Assembly: GCF_014306095.1 (NCBI RefSeq)
Contig: NZ_JACRWC010000048.1
Location: forward strand, 1 to 64,000
DNA length: 64,000 nt
DNA from: Lentihominibacter faecis
GTDB lineage: Bacteria > Bacillota > Clostridia > Peptostreptococcales > Anaerovoracaceae
Direction of reading: 5' to 3'
Position 1 is the first letter of the stretch. Each line of letters starts with the position of its first letter. Below are positions 52,872-61,581 of the stretch, piece by piece. Under the pieces are notes generated by a model. That model had not been told where the DNA came from and did no database searches. It saw only the letters and a program-made list of their open reading frames with translations. The position numbers and the translations under genes were made by a program.

Positions 52872-54068
52872 TCAATATGGTTCGACCGTATATGTGGAAA
52901 CTATTTTTTTACCTTCCCAGGTGCTGATCTGTGCCGATCGCAGCGGATCACCTTCTGTATTGAAAGTGATATTGCCGGAAGCACCCTGGAATTCTTTTGC
53001 ACTTGCCAGCACTTTCCGGATATCGTTCCCGCTCGGGTCATTACCGGCGTCATTGACTGCGTTGATCGCGATGAGATAAGCATCGTATCCAAGTGCCACC
53101 GAATCTTCCGGTTCTTTGTCTTTGCCGTATTTCTCATGATATGCCTCCAGGAACTTCTCGGATTCCTGGTTGATCGTATCATCTGCTGTAAAGAAGTTTA
53201 CAAATGCGAGGTGCTCCTTGCTGACGCTGCTGCTGAGCTCAGAGCGGAATTCCTTGCTTGACCAGTCCGTCGGACCCAGGAACATGACATCCATTCCCAG
53301 ATCGGCCGCCTGATTGATGATGTTTGCCGAATCCGCACTATCTCCCGGCAGCAGGACACTCTTGACTCCCGACTCCTGGATCGCTTTCAACGGCTTTGTA
53401 AAATCTTTCTGTCCCGGCTTATATGTTTCATACGCTGTGATAGCATCTTCATTTTCTGTTTCCGCTTCGATCCGGTCAACGAAAGTCGTCGCCATGGCCA
53501 TCGCAACATCATCGTTGTTTGGTATCAAAACACCGGCTGTCGTTTCCTGCTTCTGTTCCAGCACATACTTGGCAAGCAGATCTCCCTGGTTGGAATCTAC
53601 ATAGCACACGCGGAAATAATAAGGATAATTCTTAGTGACCAGCGGGTTATCATTAGTGATCGCGATAGCCGGGATCTTGGCGTCGTTGACCGGTTTTCCC
53701 GCGATCATGGAGTACACGCTCCCGTAGCTTCCCAGTATGATATCCGGCTTCTTGGAGATCAGGTTATTGATCGCCGTCTCGGCCGCATCGATATCCGACG
53801 AATTATCGCTGTAGACCAGTTCCACGATCTTACCGCCTATATTAGGGTATACTTCATGTGCCAGTTCGATCCCTTTGATCTCAGCCTTGGCAGCATCGCT
53901 GTCCGCACCCGACATAGGTTCATAGATCCCGATCTGTATGGTAACGTCACTGCTCTTTTTCTGCTGTAAAAAAGCCTCTTTAAAATTATTAAACGTCGTA
54001 CAGCCTGTCAGCATGGTCACCGTAAGCACAGCGGTCACTGCGACTGCAGCAATTTTACGTATCTTCAC
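52872..54068 (-). CDS. Branched-chain amino-acid-type ABC substrate-binding lipoprotein
   Basis: A 398-residue extracytoplasmic receptor of the LivJ class (periplasmic-binding-protein type I fold). The signal peptide and lipobox are VTAVLTVTMLTGC (Cys near residue 23). The body starts VTIQIGIYEPMSGADSDAAKAEIKGIELAHEV and has the IILGSYGSVYSMIAGKPVNDAKIPAIAITNDNPLVT hinge region. No permease or ATPase gene is adjacent, so the transporter partner is elsewhere or it acts as a sensor. A plausible promoter (TTTACC, 17 bases, TATAAT on the minus strand) lies near 54134-54160. Confidence 0.9.
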   Translation of the reverse strand: MKIRKIAAVAVTAVLTVTMLTGCTTFNNFKEAFLQQKKSSDVTIQIGIYEPMSGADSDAAKAEIKGIELAHEVYPNIGGKIVELVYSDNSSDIDAAETAINNLISKKPDIILGSYGSVYSMIAGKPVNDAKIPAIAITNDNPLVTKNYPYYFRVCYVDSNQGDLLAKYVLEQKQETTAGVLIPNNDDVAMAMATTFVDRIEAETENEDAITAYETYKPGQKDFTKPLKAIQESGVKSVLLPGDSADSANIINQAADLGMDVMFLGPTDWSSKEFRSELSSSVSKEHLAFVNFFTADDTINQESEKFLEAYHEKYGKDKEPEDSVALGYDAYLIAINAVNDAGNDPSGNDIRKVLASAKEFQGASGNITFNTEGDPLRSAQISTWEGKKIVSTYTVEPY

Positions 54069-54215
54069 AAAATCACCTTTCTATTTATCTCATCTTATTC
54101 CCAACTCATGCCCCTTGCAAACATACTCCATTATACCTTGTTTTACGCAAAAGGTAAAGTATCTGCGAGTTCATTCTCTTTTTTTCATCTTTTAAAAATT
54201 TTTTACAAAAAAGCC

Positions 54216-54244
54216 TTGACTATTCTTTACCAAAATGGTACATT
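54216..54244 (+). promoter_or_regulatory. Rubrerythrin promoter with palindrome in the spacer
   Basis: TTGACT and TACATT are 17 bases apart. The palindrome TACCA-AAA-TGGTA (54228-54240) fills the spacer, an ideal repressor position. GGTAAA occurs again at 54255-54260 and, in the divergent promoter, at 54153-54158. Confidence 0.5.
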
Positions 54245-54306
54245 ATAGTCACAAGGTAAACAAAACAAATACATGAGATAAAAAAATATTTTAGGAGGTA
54301 AGAATT

Positions 54307-54849
54307 ATGAAATGGACTTGTTCAGTATGCGGATACACTTATGAAGGACCGGAACCACCGGCTAAATGCCCTCAGTGCGGTGTCCCTGCAGACAAATTTG
54401 TAGAAGTAAAAGAAGGCGAAATCGAATTCGTTGATGAACACGTTGTTGGCGTTGCTCAGGGTGTTGATCCTGAAATCATCCAGGGTCTGAAGGACAACTT
54501 CAATGGAGAATGCTCCGAAGTCGGTATGTACCTGGCAATGGCAAGAGTTGCTCACAGAGAAGGATATCCGGAAATCGGACTTTACTGGGAAAAGGCTGCA
54601 TGGGAAGAAGCAGAGCACGCAGCTAAATTCGCAGAACTGCTGGGCGAAGTCGTAACTGACTCCACTAAGAAGAACCTGGAAATGAGAGTAGAAGCAGAGG
54701 CCGGTGCATGCGCAGGCAAGAAGGCTCTGGCTAAACTGGCTAAGGATCAGAATCTGGACGCGATCCACGATACTGTTCACGAAATGGCAAAAGACGAAGC
54801 AAGACACGGCAAGGCATTTGCTGGTCTGCTGAAGAGATACTTTGGTTAA
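54307..54849 (+). CDS. Rubrerythrin with N-terminal rubredoxin domain
   Basis: A 180-residue peroxide-reducing protein of anaerobes. The rubredoxin Fe site is at the N-terminus ([21 protein letters not shown]), the reverse of classic rubrerythrin. The four-helix diiron domain follows, with [47 protein letters not shown] and DEARHGKAF supplying Glu/His ligands. Codon use looks strongly biased and the AGGAGG site is ideal, so high expression is likely. It has its own promoter and terminator and is divergent from the LivJ-type gene. Confidence 0.95.
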   Translation: MKWTCSVCGYTYEGPEPPAKCPQCGVPADKFVEVKEGEIEFVDEHVVGVAQGVDPEIIQGLKDNFNGECSEVGMYLAMARVAHREGYPEIGLYWEKAAWEEAEHAAKFAELLGEVVTDSTKKNLEMRVEAEAGACAGKKALAKLAKDQNLDAIHDTVHEMAKDEARHGKAFAGLLKRYFG

Positions 54850-54867
54850 ATCGAATTGAGAATCCAC

Positions 54868-54904
54868 AAAAATGGGCTATCATATAATTGATAGCCCATT
54901 TTTA
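54868..54904 (+). terminator. Terminator of the rubrerythrin gene
   Basis: A 14-bp stem AAAATGGGCTATCA and its complement, 6-base loop, then TTTTT. Confidence 0.88.
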
Positions 54905-54927
54905 TTTCTATACTATGCTCCGCACAT

Positions 54928-55809
54928 TTAATAATGCCTCGTCTGATGAAATCTTCCTCTGAACATCTCCGTCTTTATCACATTGATCAAAGCCTTCGGA
55001 TCCGCTTCCAGGATCTTGCGGGTAACGATCTTGGCCTCCGTGCTGGAAACTACACAGTAGAGCATGGTTTTCGGCTCCTGCGAATACATTCCCGTCGCCG
55101 AAATTTCCGTTGCACTGTGATGCACCGTTACCATGATTTCCTGATAGATCTCATACGGCAGCTCCGTCACGATAAACAAGGTGATCTTGTTATGTTCCTG
55201 ATAAAGCAGATGGATCATCTGTGTCGATGTGAACTGAAAAATAATGGAGTAAAGGGCCTTGTCCCATCCAAACAACAAACCGGCCAATACTAAAACAGTG
55301 GCATTCCCCATGAGGATAAAATTCCAGACATCCCGATTTTTCTTTTCCAGAAAATACACAGCAATGAAATCCGTTCCGCCCGTCGAAGTCCCGCCAATCA
55401 GACACAAACTGATCGCAGCACCGTTGATCAGACCTCCAAACACACTGATCAGCAGGATGTCCTGCGTGATCGGCATGGCTGGAACGATATCGGTGAATAC
55501 ACTGGTGGCCACAATGATCAGAGCCGTATTGAGCGTAAAACGTTTCCCTATAGCCCGAAAACTGAAGATCGCCGGGATCGCATTCAATGCCAGACTGATC
55601 GGAGAAAATGGCAATGATATTCCTAAAAAACGTTGAAACGACGTTTGGATTAGCAGCGTCACTCCGTTAAAACCGCCTGGATAAAGTCCTCCGGTATGTA
55701 CGAAGCTTTTGATATTGATCGCCATGATCAACGATCCGATCAAACCCAGCGCCAGGATCCGGATCTCTCTACCTAGATCCAGCCGCTCTAAAGTGCTATG
55801 TTTTTTCAT
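54928..55809 (-). CDS. YitT-family membrane protein
   Basis: A 293-residue protein with about five to six membrane helices (residues 20-200; e.g. GSLIMAINIKSFVHTGGLYPGGFNGVTLLIQ, LISVFGGLINGAAISLCLIGGTSTGGTDFIAVYF) and a C-terminal soluble DUF2179 domain (about 210-290; ITLFIVTELPYEIYQEIM, EPKTMLYCVVSSTEAKIV). The GG-x-STGG-D motif is typical. No transport activity is firmly assigned to the family. AAAGAGGTATTATCAG precedes the ATG. It converges on the rubrerythrin terminator. Confidence 0.9.
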   Translation of the reverse strand: MKKHSTLERLDLGREIRILALGLIGSLIMAINIKSFVHTGGLYPGGFNGVTLLIQTSFQRFLGISLPFSPISLALNAIPAIFSFRAIGKRFTLNTALIIVATSVFTDIVPAMPITQDILLISVFGGLINGAAISLCLIGGTSTGGTDFIAVYFLEKKNRDVWNFILMGNATVLVLAGLLFGWDKALYSIIFQFTSTQMIHLLYQEHNKITLFIVTELPYEIYQEIMVTVHHSATEISATGMYSQEPKTMLYCVVSSTEAKIVTRKILEADPKALINVIKTEMFRGRFHQTRHY

Positions 55810-55898
55810 CTGATAATACCTCTTTTACATTGCTTTTATGATATAATATTGATCAGCAACTTATTTTTACTTTATTTTCAAATGACGAGGAGGTCACT

Positions 55899-56297
55899 AT
55901 GAAAAAAATCATCACCATTCTTCTTTCCATGGTTCTGCTTCTGGTATTCACAGCCTGCGGCGGCAGCGACAGCAGTTCTTCCGACAAATCCAAGGAAACA
56001 GAAGCACCGAAAATCGAAAAAAACATCGACGCTGCAGCAGAAGCTCTTGGACTGACAGGAGGAGAAGAAACGATGTACGCCATGATCGGCGCAACAGCTG
56101 GCAAAGAATATAACGATGGAGCCGTAGAGCTCTATCAGTTTGAGGAAGATTCCGACGCCTACAAAGAAATCGAATCCTCCGACAGCGTTTCCGGCATCCC
56201 GGTTGCGGCCCACAAGGATGGCATCGCTCTGATCTTTGCCAACGACGAAACCGATCAAGCCATACTGGACGCCTTTAATCAGCTTCAGTTTAAATAG
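55899..56297 (+). CDS. Small lipoprotein of unknown function
   Basis: 132 residues. The signal peptide MKKIITILLSMVLLLVFTAC ends in a lipobox Cys at 20, followed by a GGSDSSSSDKSK spacer as in other lipoproteins of this window. The mature part (about 95 residues) is alpha/beta and acidic, with GGEETMYAMIGATAGKEYNDGAVELYQFEEDSDAYKEIE. I do not recognise a family. GAGGAGGTCACT precedes the ATG. It is a single gene with a terminator. Confidence 0.82.
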   Translation: MKKIITILLSMVLLLVFTACGGSDSSSSDKSKETEAPKIEKNIDAAAEALGLTGGEETMYAMIGATAGKEYNDGAVELYQFEEDSDAYKEIESSDSVSGIPVAAHKDGIALIFANDETDQAILDAFNQLQFK

Positions 56298-56331
56298 GAG
56301 TTTTACAGATAGTTTGTAAACAATAAACAGC

Positions 56332-56370
56332 AAAAGCCAGAGATCCTTCATAATTTCTGGCTTTTCTTTT
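56332..56370. terminator. Terminator between the small lipoprotein and glnQ-like gene
   Basis: AAAAGCCAGA pairs with TCTGGCTTTT across a 14-base loop, with CTTTT following on the + strand and TTTTGCTG on the minus strand. Confidence 0.8.
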
Positions 56371-56403
56371 ATATCTGTTTGATTTTATTTCCCGGATATG
56401 CGA

Positions 56404-57126
56404 CTACAGCACCTTGCTAAGGAAGTTTTTCGTCCGGTCATGCTGAGGATTACCGAAGAGTTCTGCCGGAGTTCCCTGCTCCAGTATATTTCCTTCGTCG
56501 ATAAAAAGCACCCGGTCTGCCACCTCTCGCGCAAAACCCATTTCATGGGTAACTATCACCATGGTCATCCCGTTTTCAGCCAGATTTTTCATGACATTGA
56601 GTACTTCGCCTACCATTTCCGGATCCAGTGCGGAAGTCGGTTCATCGAAGAGCATGATTTCCGGATCCATCGCCAGTGCTCTCGCGATAGCAACTCTCTG
56701 TTTCTGTCCGCCGGAAAGAGACGCCGGATATTTTTCCGCCTTATCGGCAAGTCCTACGGTTTCCAGCAGGTTACGGGCCTTTTCTTCGGCAGCAGCCTTT
56801 TCCATACCCTTGACCTTGATCGGTGCCAGGGTCAGATTATCCAGTACCGTCATGTGTGGAAACAGATTGAATCCCTGGAATACCATGCCCAGTTTTTCTC
56901 GAATCTCATCGATATCCACATCAGAATCATTGATCTTCTTCCCATCCAGAAAAACTTCTCCACCGCTTGGTTCTTCTAATAGATTCAGACAACGCAGGAA
57001 TGTGCTCTTGCCGGAACCGGAAGGACCGATCACGCAGACTACTTCCCGATCATTGATCGTCTCACTGATTCCTTTAAGAACCTGAAGATCTCCGAAGGAT
57101 TTACATAAATTTTTAACTTCTATCAC
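56404..57126 (-). CDS. Amino-acid ABC transporter ATP-binding protein (GlnQ-like)
   Basis: A 240-residue ATPase of a polar amino-acid importer. Walker A is [15 protein letters not shown], the signature is [35 protein letters not shown], and the H-loop is [14 protein letters not shown]. It starts at a GTG 14 bases inside the permease gene, with AGGAGG upstream, so the two are coupled. Third gene of the binding protein-permease-ATPase operon. Amino-acid specificity (glutamine or cystine type) is not determinable. Confidence 0.95.
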   Translation of the reverse strand: MIEVKNLCKSFGDLQVLKGISETINDREVVCVIGPSGSGKSTFLRCLNLLEEPSGGEVFLDGKKINDSDVDIDEIREKLGMVFQGFNLFPHMTVLDNLTLAPIKVKGMEKAAAEEKARNLLETVGLADKAEKYPASLSGGQKQRVAIARALAMDPEIMLFDEPTSALDPEMVGEVLNVMKNLAENGMTMVIVTHEMGFAREVADRVLFIDEGNILEQGTPAELFGNPQHDRTKNFLSKVL

Positions 57127-57787
57127 TTTGTGCCATCCTCCTTTCCATATACGATACCAGTCGGGACAAGGTCAGAGTCATGATCAGATATACGACCGCC
57201 ACCCCGATATACGCCGGGAACGACTGGAACGATTGAGATGCCCACAAAGTACCACGCCTGGTCACTTCTACGATGCCCACCATGGAAAGAATGGAGGTTT
57301 CCTTGATCAGCGTAACAAATTCATTTCCCAATGCCGGGACGATGATCTTAAAAGCCTGTGGCACGATGACATACCGCATGGTCTGCCTGCTGTTGAGCCC
57401 CAGAGATCTGGCCGCCTCCGTCTGTCCGATATCCACGGCCTGCAGACCGCTTCGAATGATCTCAGCCATATATGCCGAGCTGTTGACACCGCAGGCGATG
57501 AATCCGACCAGGATCAGCGGTTCCCAGTTAAACTGCATCCCCGTGATAGCACGAACAAGCTGTGGCACACCGTAGCCTAAAATCAGCACCTGCACCAGCA
57601 GCGGTGTTCCACGCAGAATATCCACATATACCGTTGCGATGCCGCGCAGTATCTTGAACTTAGAACGTTTGGCAAGTGCCACCAAAAGCCCCAGCACAAG
57701 TCCTCCCAGCACTGCAACGAGAGAAATGATCAACGTCACCGGGACTCCTCTTGCCGCTACGGCTATCCCATGTATATACTGATCCAC
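57113..57787 (-). CDS. Amino-acid ABC transporter permease (HisM/GlnP-like)
   Basis: A 224-residue inner-membrane permease with about five helices. The family segment [54 protein letters not shown] holds the ATPase-contact loop. The GTG at 57787 is chosen for GGAGGAAAAAAC just before it; an upstream TTG frame start has no site. It overlaps the ATPase gene by 14 bases and follows the binding-protein gene after two hairpins. Confidence 0.94.
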   Translation of the reverse strand: MDQYIHGIAVAARGVPVTLIISLVAVLGGLVLGLLVALAKRSKFKILRGIATVYVDILRGTPLLVQVLILGYGVPQLVRAITGMQFNWEPLILVGFIACGVNSSAYMAEIIRSGLQAVDIGQTEAARSLGLNSRQTMRYVIVPQAFKIIVPALGNEFVTLIKETSILSMVGIVEVTRRGTLWASQSFQSFPAYIGVAVVYLIMTLTLSRLVSYMERRMAQSDRS

Positions 57788-57814
57788 GTTTTTTCCTCCT
57801 TCAAAAGAAATCAA

Positions 57815-57839
57815 CCTCTGACCGAATTCCGGTCAGAGG
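57815..57839 (-). terminator. Intercistronic attenuator hairpin
   Basis: A 10-bp stem (CCTCTGACCG and its complement) with a 5-base loop between the binding-protein and permease genes. A second 8-bp hairpin (CTGCTGCC-CTC-GGCAGCAG, 57861-57879) lies just before it in the transcript. Both probably reduce downstream transcription or stabilise the binding-protein mRNA. Confidence 0.65.
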
Positions 57840-57916
57840 TCAATCCGAATTGCTTAGTTGCTGCTGCCCTCGGCAGCAGGCTCGTCCGATCCGATTTCTT
57901 CAAGATCGATCCGCTC

Positions 57917-58696
57917 TTATTTATTGAACCACTCATCAACCAGCTTGTCGTAAGTTCCGTTTTCCTTAATATGCTTCAAGCCGTTGTTGATCTTTTCTAC
58001 CAGTTCTGCGTTACCCTTCTGTACAGCGAAACCATAGTTTTCCGCATTCAGAGCTTCGCCTACCATCTTGATCTTGTCCGGCTGCTTCTTTATATAAGCT
58101 TCCGTTACCGGCTTGTCATTGATGACTGCAGAAACGTCTCCGTTGATCAGCTTCATCATGCAGGTATCCAGTCCGTCCAGAATAACAGCTTCCTTGATCT
58201 TGCCAGCATCCTTCAGTTCCTGAACCTTGCTTGCACCAGTCGTACCAGTCTGTGCCGCAACCTTCATATCAGGAGTCAGATCCTCTACACTCTTGATCGT
58301 CGTGTTATCTTCAGTTACCGCTACAAACAGCTTGGATTCATAGTAGGAATCACTGAAGTCAACTTCTTTCTGTCTGTCTTCGTCATCCTTGTTCATTCCT
58401 GCTGCCACGATGTCGATATTGCCAGCCTTCAGTGCCGGGATCAGTCCATCGAATGACAGGTTTTCGAATTCTACATCGAAGCCCTGATCTTCCCCGATCG
58501 CCTTGATCAGATCCATATCCAGACCCACGATATTCTGATCCTCGTCTGTCGTATCAAACGGCGGGAATGTCGGTTCTGTACCTACCTTGTAAACAGTTTT
58601 GTCACTGCTGCTCTTGTCGCTTCCGCCGCATGCTGCCAGGGAAAACGCCAGAACAACTACCATAGCTACTAATACAGCTATCTTGCTCTTCTTCAT
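57917..58696 (-). CDS. Amino-acid ABC transporter substrate-binding lipoprotein
   Basis: A 259-residue receptor of the polar amino-acid class (type II binding fold). The lipobox is AFSLAAC (Cys near 23). The mature domain starts TVYKVGTEPTFPPFDTTDEDQNIVGLDMDLIKAIGEDQG and has the usual VDFSDSYYESKLFVAV and VAAQTGTTGASKVQ segments, ending DKLVDEWFNK. The TAA stop is followed in the same frame by 20 more sense codons (starting ERIDLEEIG) before a second TAA, an oddity noted under findings. It is first in the operon; permease and ATPase follow. Confidence 0.94.
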   Translation of the reverse strand: MKKSKIAVLVAMVVVLAFSLAACGGSDKSSSDKTVYKVGTEPTFPPFDTTDEDQNIVGLDMDLIKAIGEDQGFDVEFENLSFDGLIPALKAGNIDIVAAGMNKDDEDRQKEVDFSDSYYESKLFVAVTEDNTTIKSVEDLTPDMKVAAQTGTTGASKVQELKDAGKIKEAVILDGLDTCMMKLINGDVSAVINDKPVTEAYIKKQPDKIKMVGEALNAENYGFAVQKGNAELVEKINNGLKHIKENGTYDKLVDEWFNK

Positions 58697-58888
58697 TTTA
58701 TTTCTCTCCTTATGTTTCTAAATGTTTATAATCGTTACGTGATTTAATAATTATACCTAAAGTCTGAATAATATTCAAGTCGAATTGCAAATGTTGCCGG
58801 AAAATGTTAATACCACTGTCCTTTTGCTTGATTTATTGCTTTACTTCTCTCTTTTTTCATTTATACTATATCTATTGAAAGAGAGCTT

Positions 58889-59833
58889 ATGAATATGAAC
58901 ACGACCGATCACATCAATACATCAAATTCTAATCCATGGAAACTCCTGGCTCCATGCTGCGTCCTGGCAGCTGGCTGCCTGTGGGGGATCATTGGGCTGT
59001 TTTCCAATACACTGCGAGACATGGGACTTGATCCTGTCCAGATCACAGAACTGCGAAGCCTGATTGCTGCCGCGGGCCTTCTGATCATCATCCTGTGCAA
59101 AGATTGCTCTCTTTTTCGGATCCACCTGCGAGATCTGTGGATGTTCCTGGGAACCGGCATTGCCAGCATCGCGTTCTTCAACATATGCTATTTTCTCTGC
59201 ATCACCCTGAGCACACTGTCCATCGCATGCACTCTGCTCTACACCGGGCCCTGCTTTGTTATGATCCTGTCCTGCATTATTTTTCGTGAAAAATTCACTC
59301 CAAAAAAAGCTGTCGCCCTTGTGCTTGCAGTAGGAGGATGTACTTTTATCACTGGTCTGGTCAGTGGCGGGGCCGGAGGAGTTTCTATCTCCTGGCAGGC
59401 GATCCTTTCTGGTCTCGGATCTGGTCTTGGCTATGGTCTTTACAGCATTTTCGGACGCATTGCCGTAAAAAAATACAGCGAGCTGACCGTGACCTTCTAC
59501 ACATTTGTGATCGCATCTCTCTCGCTGCTTCCGTTCTGTCATATTGGCAAAATCGCTGCTGTGGCGTCCGCCAGCGGCTTTGCAGTACTTCATTCTCTGC
59601 TGCTGGGACTCGTTTCCACCCTGGCTCCATTCCTCCTGTACACCACCGGCCTTTCCCATATGGAAACCGGTAAGGCTGCTGTGCTTACCTTTTCGGAGCC
59701 TGTCATGGCGACCATCATAAGCATCACGGTGTTCGGCGAGGTCTTCACACGAAATCATGCCATCGGAATGATCGCTATCGTGACCTCGATCGTCCTGCTC
59801 AATATCAATTTTACGCGCCGCCAGAATCATTAG
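58889..59833 (+). CDS. EamA/DMT-family transporter
   Basis: A 314-residue membrane protein with ten predicted helices in two EamA halves. The first half begins VLAAGCLWGIIGLFSNTLRDMGLDPVQITELRSLIAA and the second WQAILSGLGSGLGYGLYSIFGRIAVKKY. LTFSEPVMATIISITVFGE near the end is a standard DMT motif. Family members export amino acids, sugars or other metabolites; the substrate is unknown. AAAGAGAGC precedes the ATG. It converges on a LuxR gene with only 15 bases between stops. Confidence 0.92.
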   Translation: MNMNTTDHINTSNSNPWKLLAPCCVLAAGCLWGIIGLFSNTLRDMGLDPVQITELRSLIAAAGLLIIILCKDCSLFRIHLRDLWMFLGTGIASIAFFNICYFLCITLSTLSIACTLLYTGPCFVMILSCIIFREKFTPKKAVALVLAVGGCTFITGLVSGGAGGVSISWQAILSGLGSGLGYGLYSIFGRIAVKKYSELTVTFYTFVIASLSLLPFCHIGKIAAVASASGFAVLHSLLLGLVSTLAPFLLYTTGLSHMETGKAAVLTFSEPVMATIISITVFGEVFTRNHAIGMIAIVTSIVLLNINFTRRQNH

Positions 59834-59848
59834 CCCAGACGATGCTCT

Positions 59849-61276
59849 TTAGCCAAGGCGGTGCTCTTTTTCCCACGAAAAATAGAACTGTATAAGCCCG
59901 ATCCTTGATCCTGTCCCGGTCTTCTCATTTATGCTGCTGATATGACGGTACAATGCCGCACGGGACAAATTCAGTTCTTCCGCGATTTTCTGCGCATTTT
60001 CTTCGGAATGGAGGATCGCTTCCAGCACCTCCCCCTCTCTTTGGGTCAGCACAAATCTTTCACAGAATTTCTGCATGATTTCTTCTTCCTGCAAAACGTT
60101 TTCCGGCTCTGCTGAAACGATCTGCGCGTTCGTTGTTTCGTACTGGCCAAGGTACAGATACAGCACTACGCTAATGACTGCAAACAGCACAAGGCTCAGG
60201 GTCATTATCAGCAGGTTGTTTCCTGTGTCCAGCAGGAGTACAGAAAAAGTCCCTGTCATAAGAGCGCACAGATTATTGATCCCCCGCCCCATACCGGCCC
60301 ACAGTGCAGGCCTCTTCATCTTCATGGAAAGAGCCAGGAATCCCGTCGTAAAATAAACGGCAAAGAACCCTGCGGACAAATAAAACACTACAAGTCCCAC
60401 CAGAAATGGTCCTCCAAACTGTATCATCACTACACATACCGTCGAAAGCAGCATGACACAGTACATGATAATGCTCATGTATTTTCTTTTTCCCAAATCA
60501 AAAATCCAGCCTGCTGCCAATCCGCTGCATGCCAGCAAAAGACGAGGCCACTGCCCGATATCCATAGTCCCCTTGGCATGTGCCATAGTGACTGCATTAT
60601 CAAGTGTTGCAAAAATGCATGTCATCAGCGCAACGAGAATCACCAGCAGCATGGCTGCTTTTTGAGGGTTTTTCGGATTCTTCAGTTCTTCTGCACGCAG
60701 CCGGCTTGCCTCACATTGCTCCTCGTCTACGCTTTCTTTTTTGCGGGAAAGCATCCATGCCAGCACTGTTAAAAGCACCGAAAGAATAACTGCTTCCACC
60801 AGTTCCTGCCGCACCAGATTATTGTTGATGAACTGCATCAGGATCCCTGCTCCGTAAGCTGTCCCGACGTATCGCGCCAGCTTGCGGCTTTCCGCCCATA
60901 GCTCCGCTGCCATAAGATGGACACCTCCACCCAAAATTCCCAGCAGCAAAAATAAAATCAGTCCTGTCGACAGCGTTCCGGCAAACGATACGTGCTGCTG
61001 CACCATAAAAATGCAGACGATCCCCAGGGCGACTGCTCCCATCAACGCTCCGCTACGGTTTTTCAAAGTGATAAATCTCTGTATTTGGAAATAGCATAAA
61101 AAACCGATCCCGCTGATACCCAGGATCCCGCTTTGAGCCACCACTACCTTTGCAGAAGAGAGGTAATGAGCTATCATATTGTCAAAGAGGTATTCGCCTC
61201 CTAAAAACACAAAATAAAATATTGCCAGCACGCCAATCGCGACAAGGTTGTTTTTCTGTTCCGGTTCGTTCTTCAT
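59849..61276 (-). CDS. LuxR-type regulator with about 12 membrane helices
   Basis: A 475-residue regulator. Residues 1 to about 385 are MFS-like membrane helices (e.g. AIGVLAIFYFVFLGGEYLFD, GLILFLLLGILGGGVHLMAAELW, FLVGLVVFYLSAGFFAVYF), then an EENVLQEEEI linker. The C-terminal LuxR helix-turn-helix reads FVLTQREGEVLEAILHSEENAQKIAEELNLSRAALYRHISSINEKTG. This plan is best known from Eggerthella-type Actinobacteria. The presumed sensor is the transporter-like part. GGATGGACTAG precedes the ATG. The 3' end carries a small tandem duplication. Confidence 0.9.
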   Translation of the reverse strand: MKNEPEQKNNLVAIGVLAIFYFVFLGGEYLFDNMIAHYLSSAKVVVAQSGILGISGIGFLCYFQIQRFITLKNRSGALMGAVALGIVCIFMVQQHVSFAGTLSTGLILFLLLGILGGGVHLMAAELWAESRKLARYVGTAYGAGILMQFINNNLVRQELVEAVILSVLLTVLAWMLSRKKESVDEEQCEASRLRAEELKNPKNPQKAAMLLVILVALMTCIFATLDNAVTMAHAKGTMDIGQWPRLLLACSGLAAGWIFDLGKRKYMSIIMYCVMLLSTVCVVMIQFGGPFLVGLVVFYLSAGFFAVYFTTGFLALSMKMKRPALWAGMGRGINNLCALMTGTFSVLLLDTGNNLLIMTLSLVLFAVISVVLYLYLGQYETTNAQIVSAEPENVLQEEEIMQKFCERFVLTQREGEVLEAILHSEENAQKIAEELNLSRAALYRHISSINEKTGTGSRIGLIQFYFSWEKEHRLG

Positions 61277-61306
61277 CTAGTCCATCCTTTATTTTTCTCC
61301 CTTTAT

Positions 61307-61346
61307 ATTATAAACAAATGTCTCCCTATGGCAAGGTGTCATTTGT
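61307..61346 (-). promoter_or_regulatory. Promoter and inverted-repeat operator of the 12-helix LuxR gene
   Basis: On the minus strand TTGCCA and TATAAT are 16 bases apart (61334-61307). Inverted arms ACAAATG (61314-61320) and CATTTGT (61340-61346) bracket the -35 box with 19 bases between. This fits an autoregulatory site for the dimeric LuxR product. The rest of the gap to 61581 holds a terminator and one of two direct repeats. Confidence 0.55.
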
Positions 61347-61441
61347 CTCTTTCCTCCTTATTCATTATACTCGAAGGGGAGCAGCATTGGTCAGCGACGA
61401 TCCTGGCAAGATTTTCTATGAATTACCTCTCCTGCAGATTC

Positions 61442-61485
61442 AAAACCCCCAGATTCTGCACATGAAAAACGTAAACTGAGTTTAT
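61442..61485. repeat. Direct repeat, left copy, flanking the small surface-protein gene
   Basis: Shares AAAACCCCC, GATTCTGCACATGAAAA, a G-T-x-A-ACTGA segment and TTAT, in the same order and strand, with 62910-62947. Only a few bases differ or are inserted. Confidence 0.7.
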
Positions 61486-61491
61486 CCAAAA

Positions 61492-61526
61492 AAAGAAAGC
61501 AGTAGGTTTGCATACTGCCTTCTCTT
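61492..61526 (-). terminator. Terminator of the small surface-protein gene
   Basis: On the minus strand GGCAGTA and TACTGCT form a stem with a loop of about 8 bases, followed by TTCTTTTTTT. Confidence 0.75.
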
Positions 61527-61581
61527 TTGCTCCTGTTTCCAGGATATAAGTATTAAGTATGGAATGATTGTATTTCAAAAT

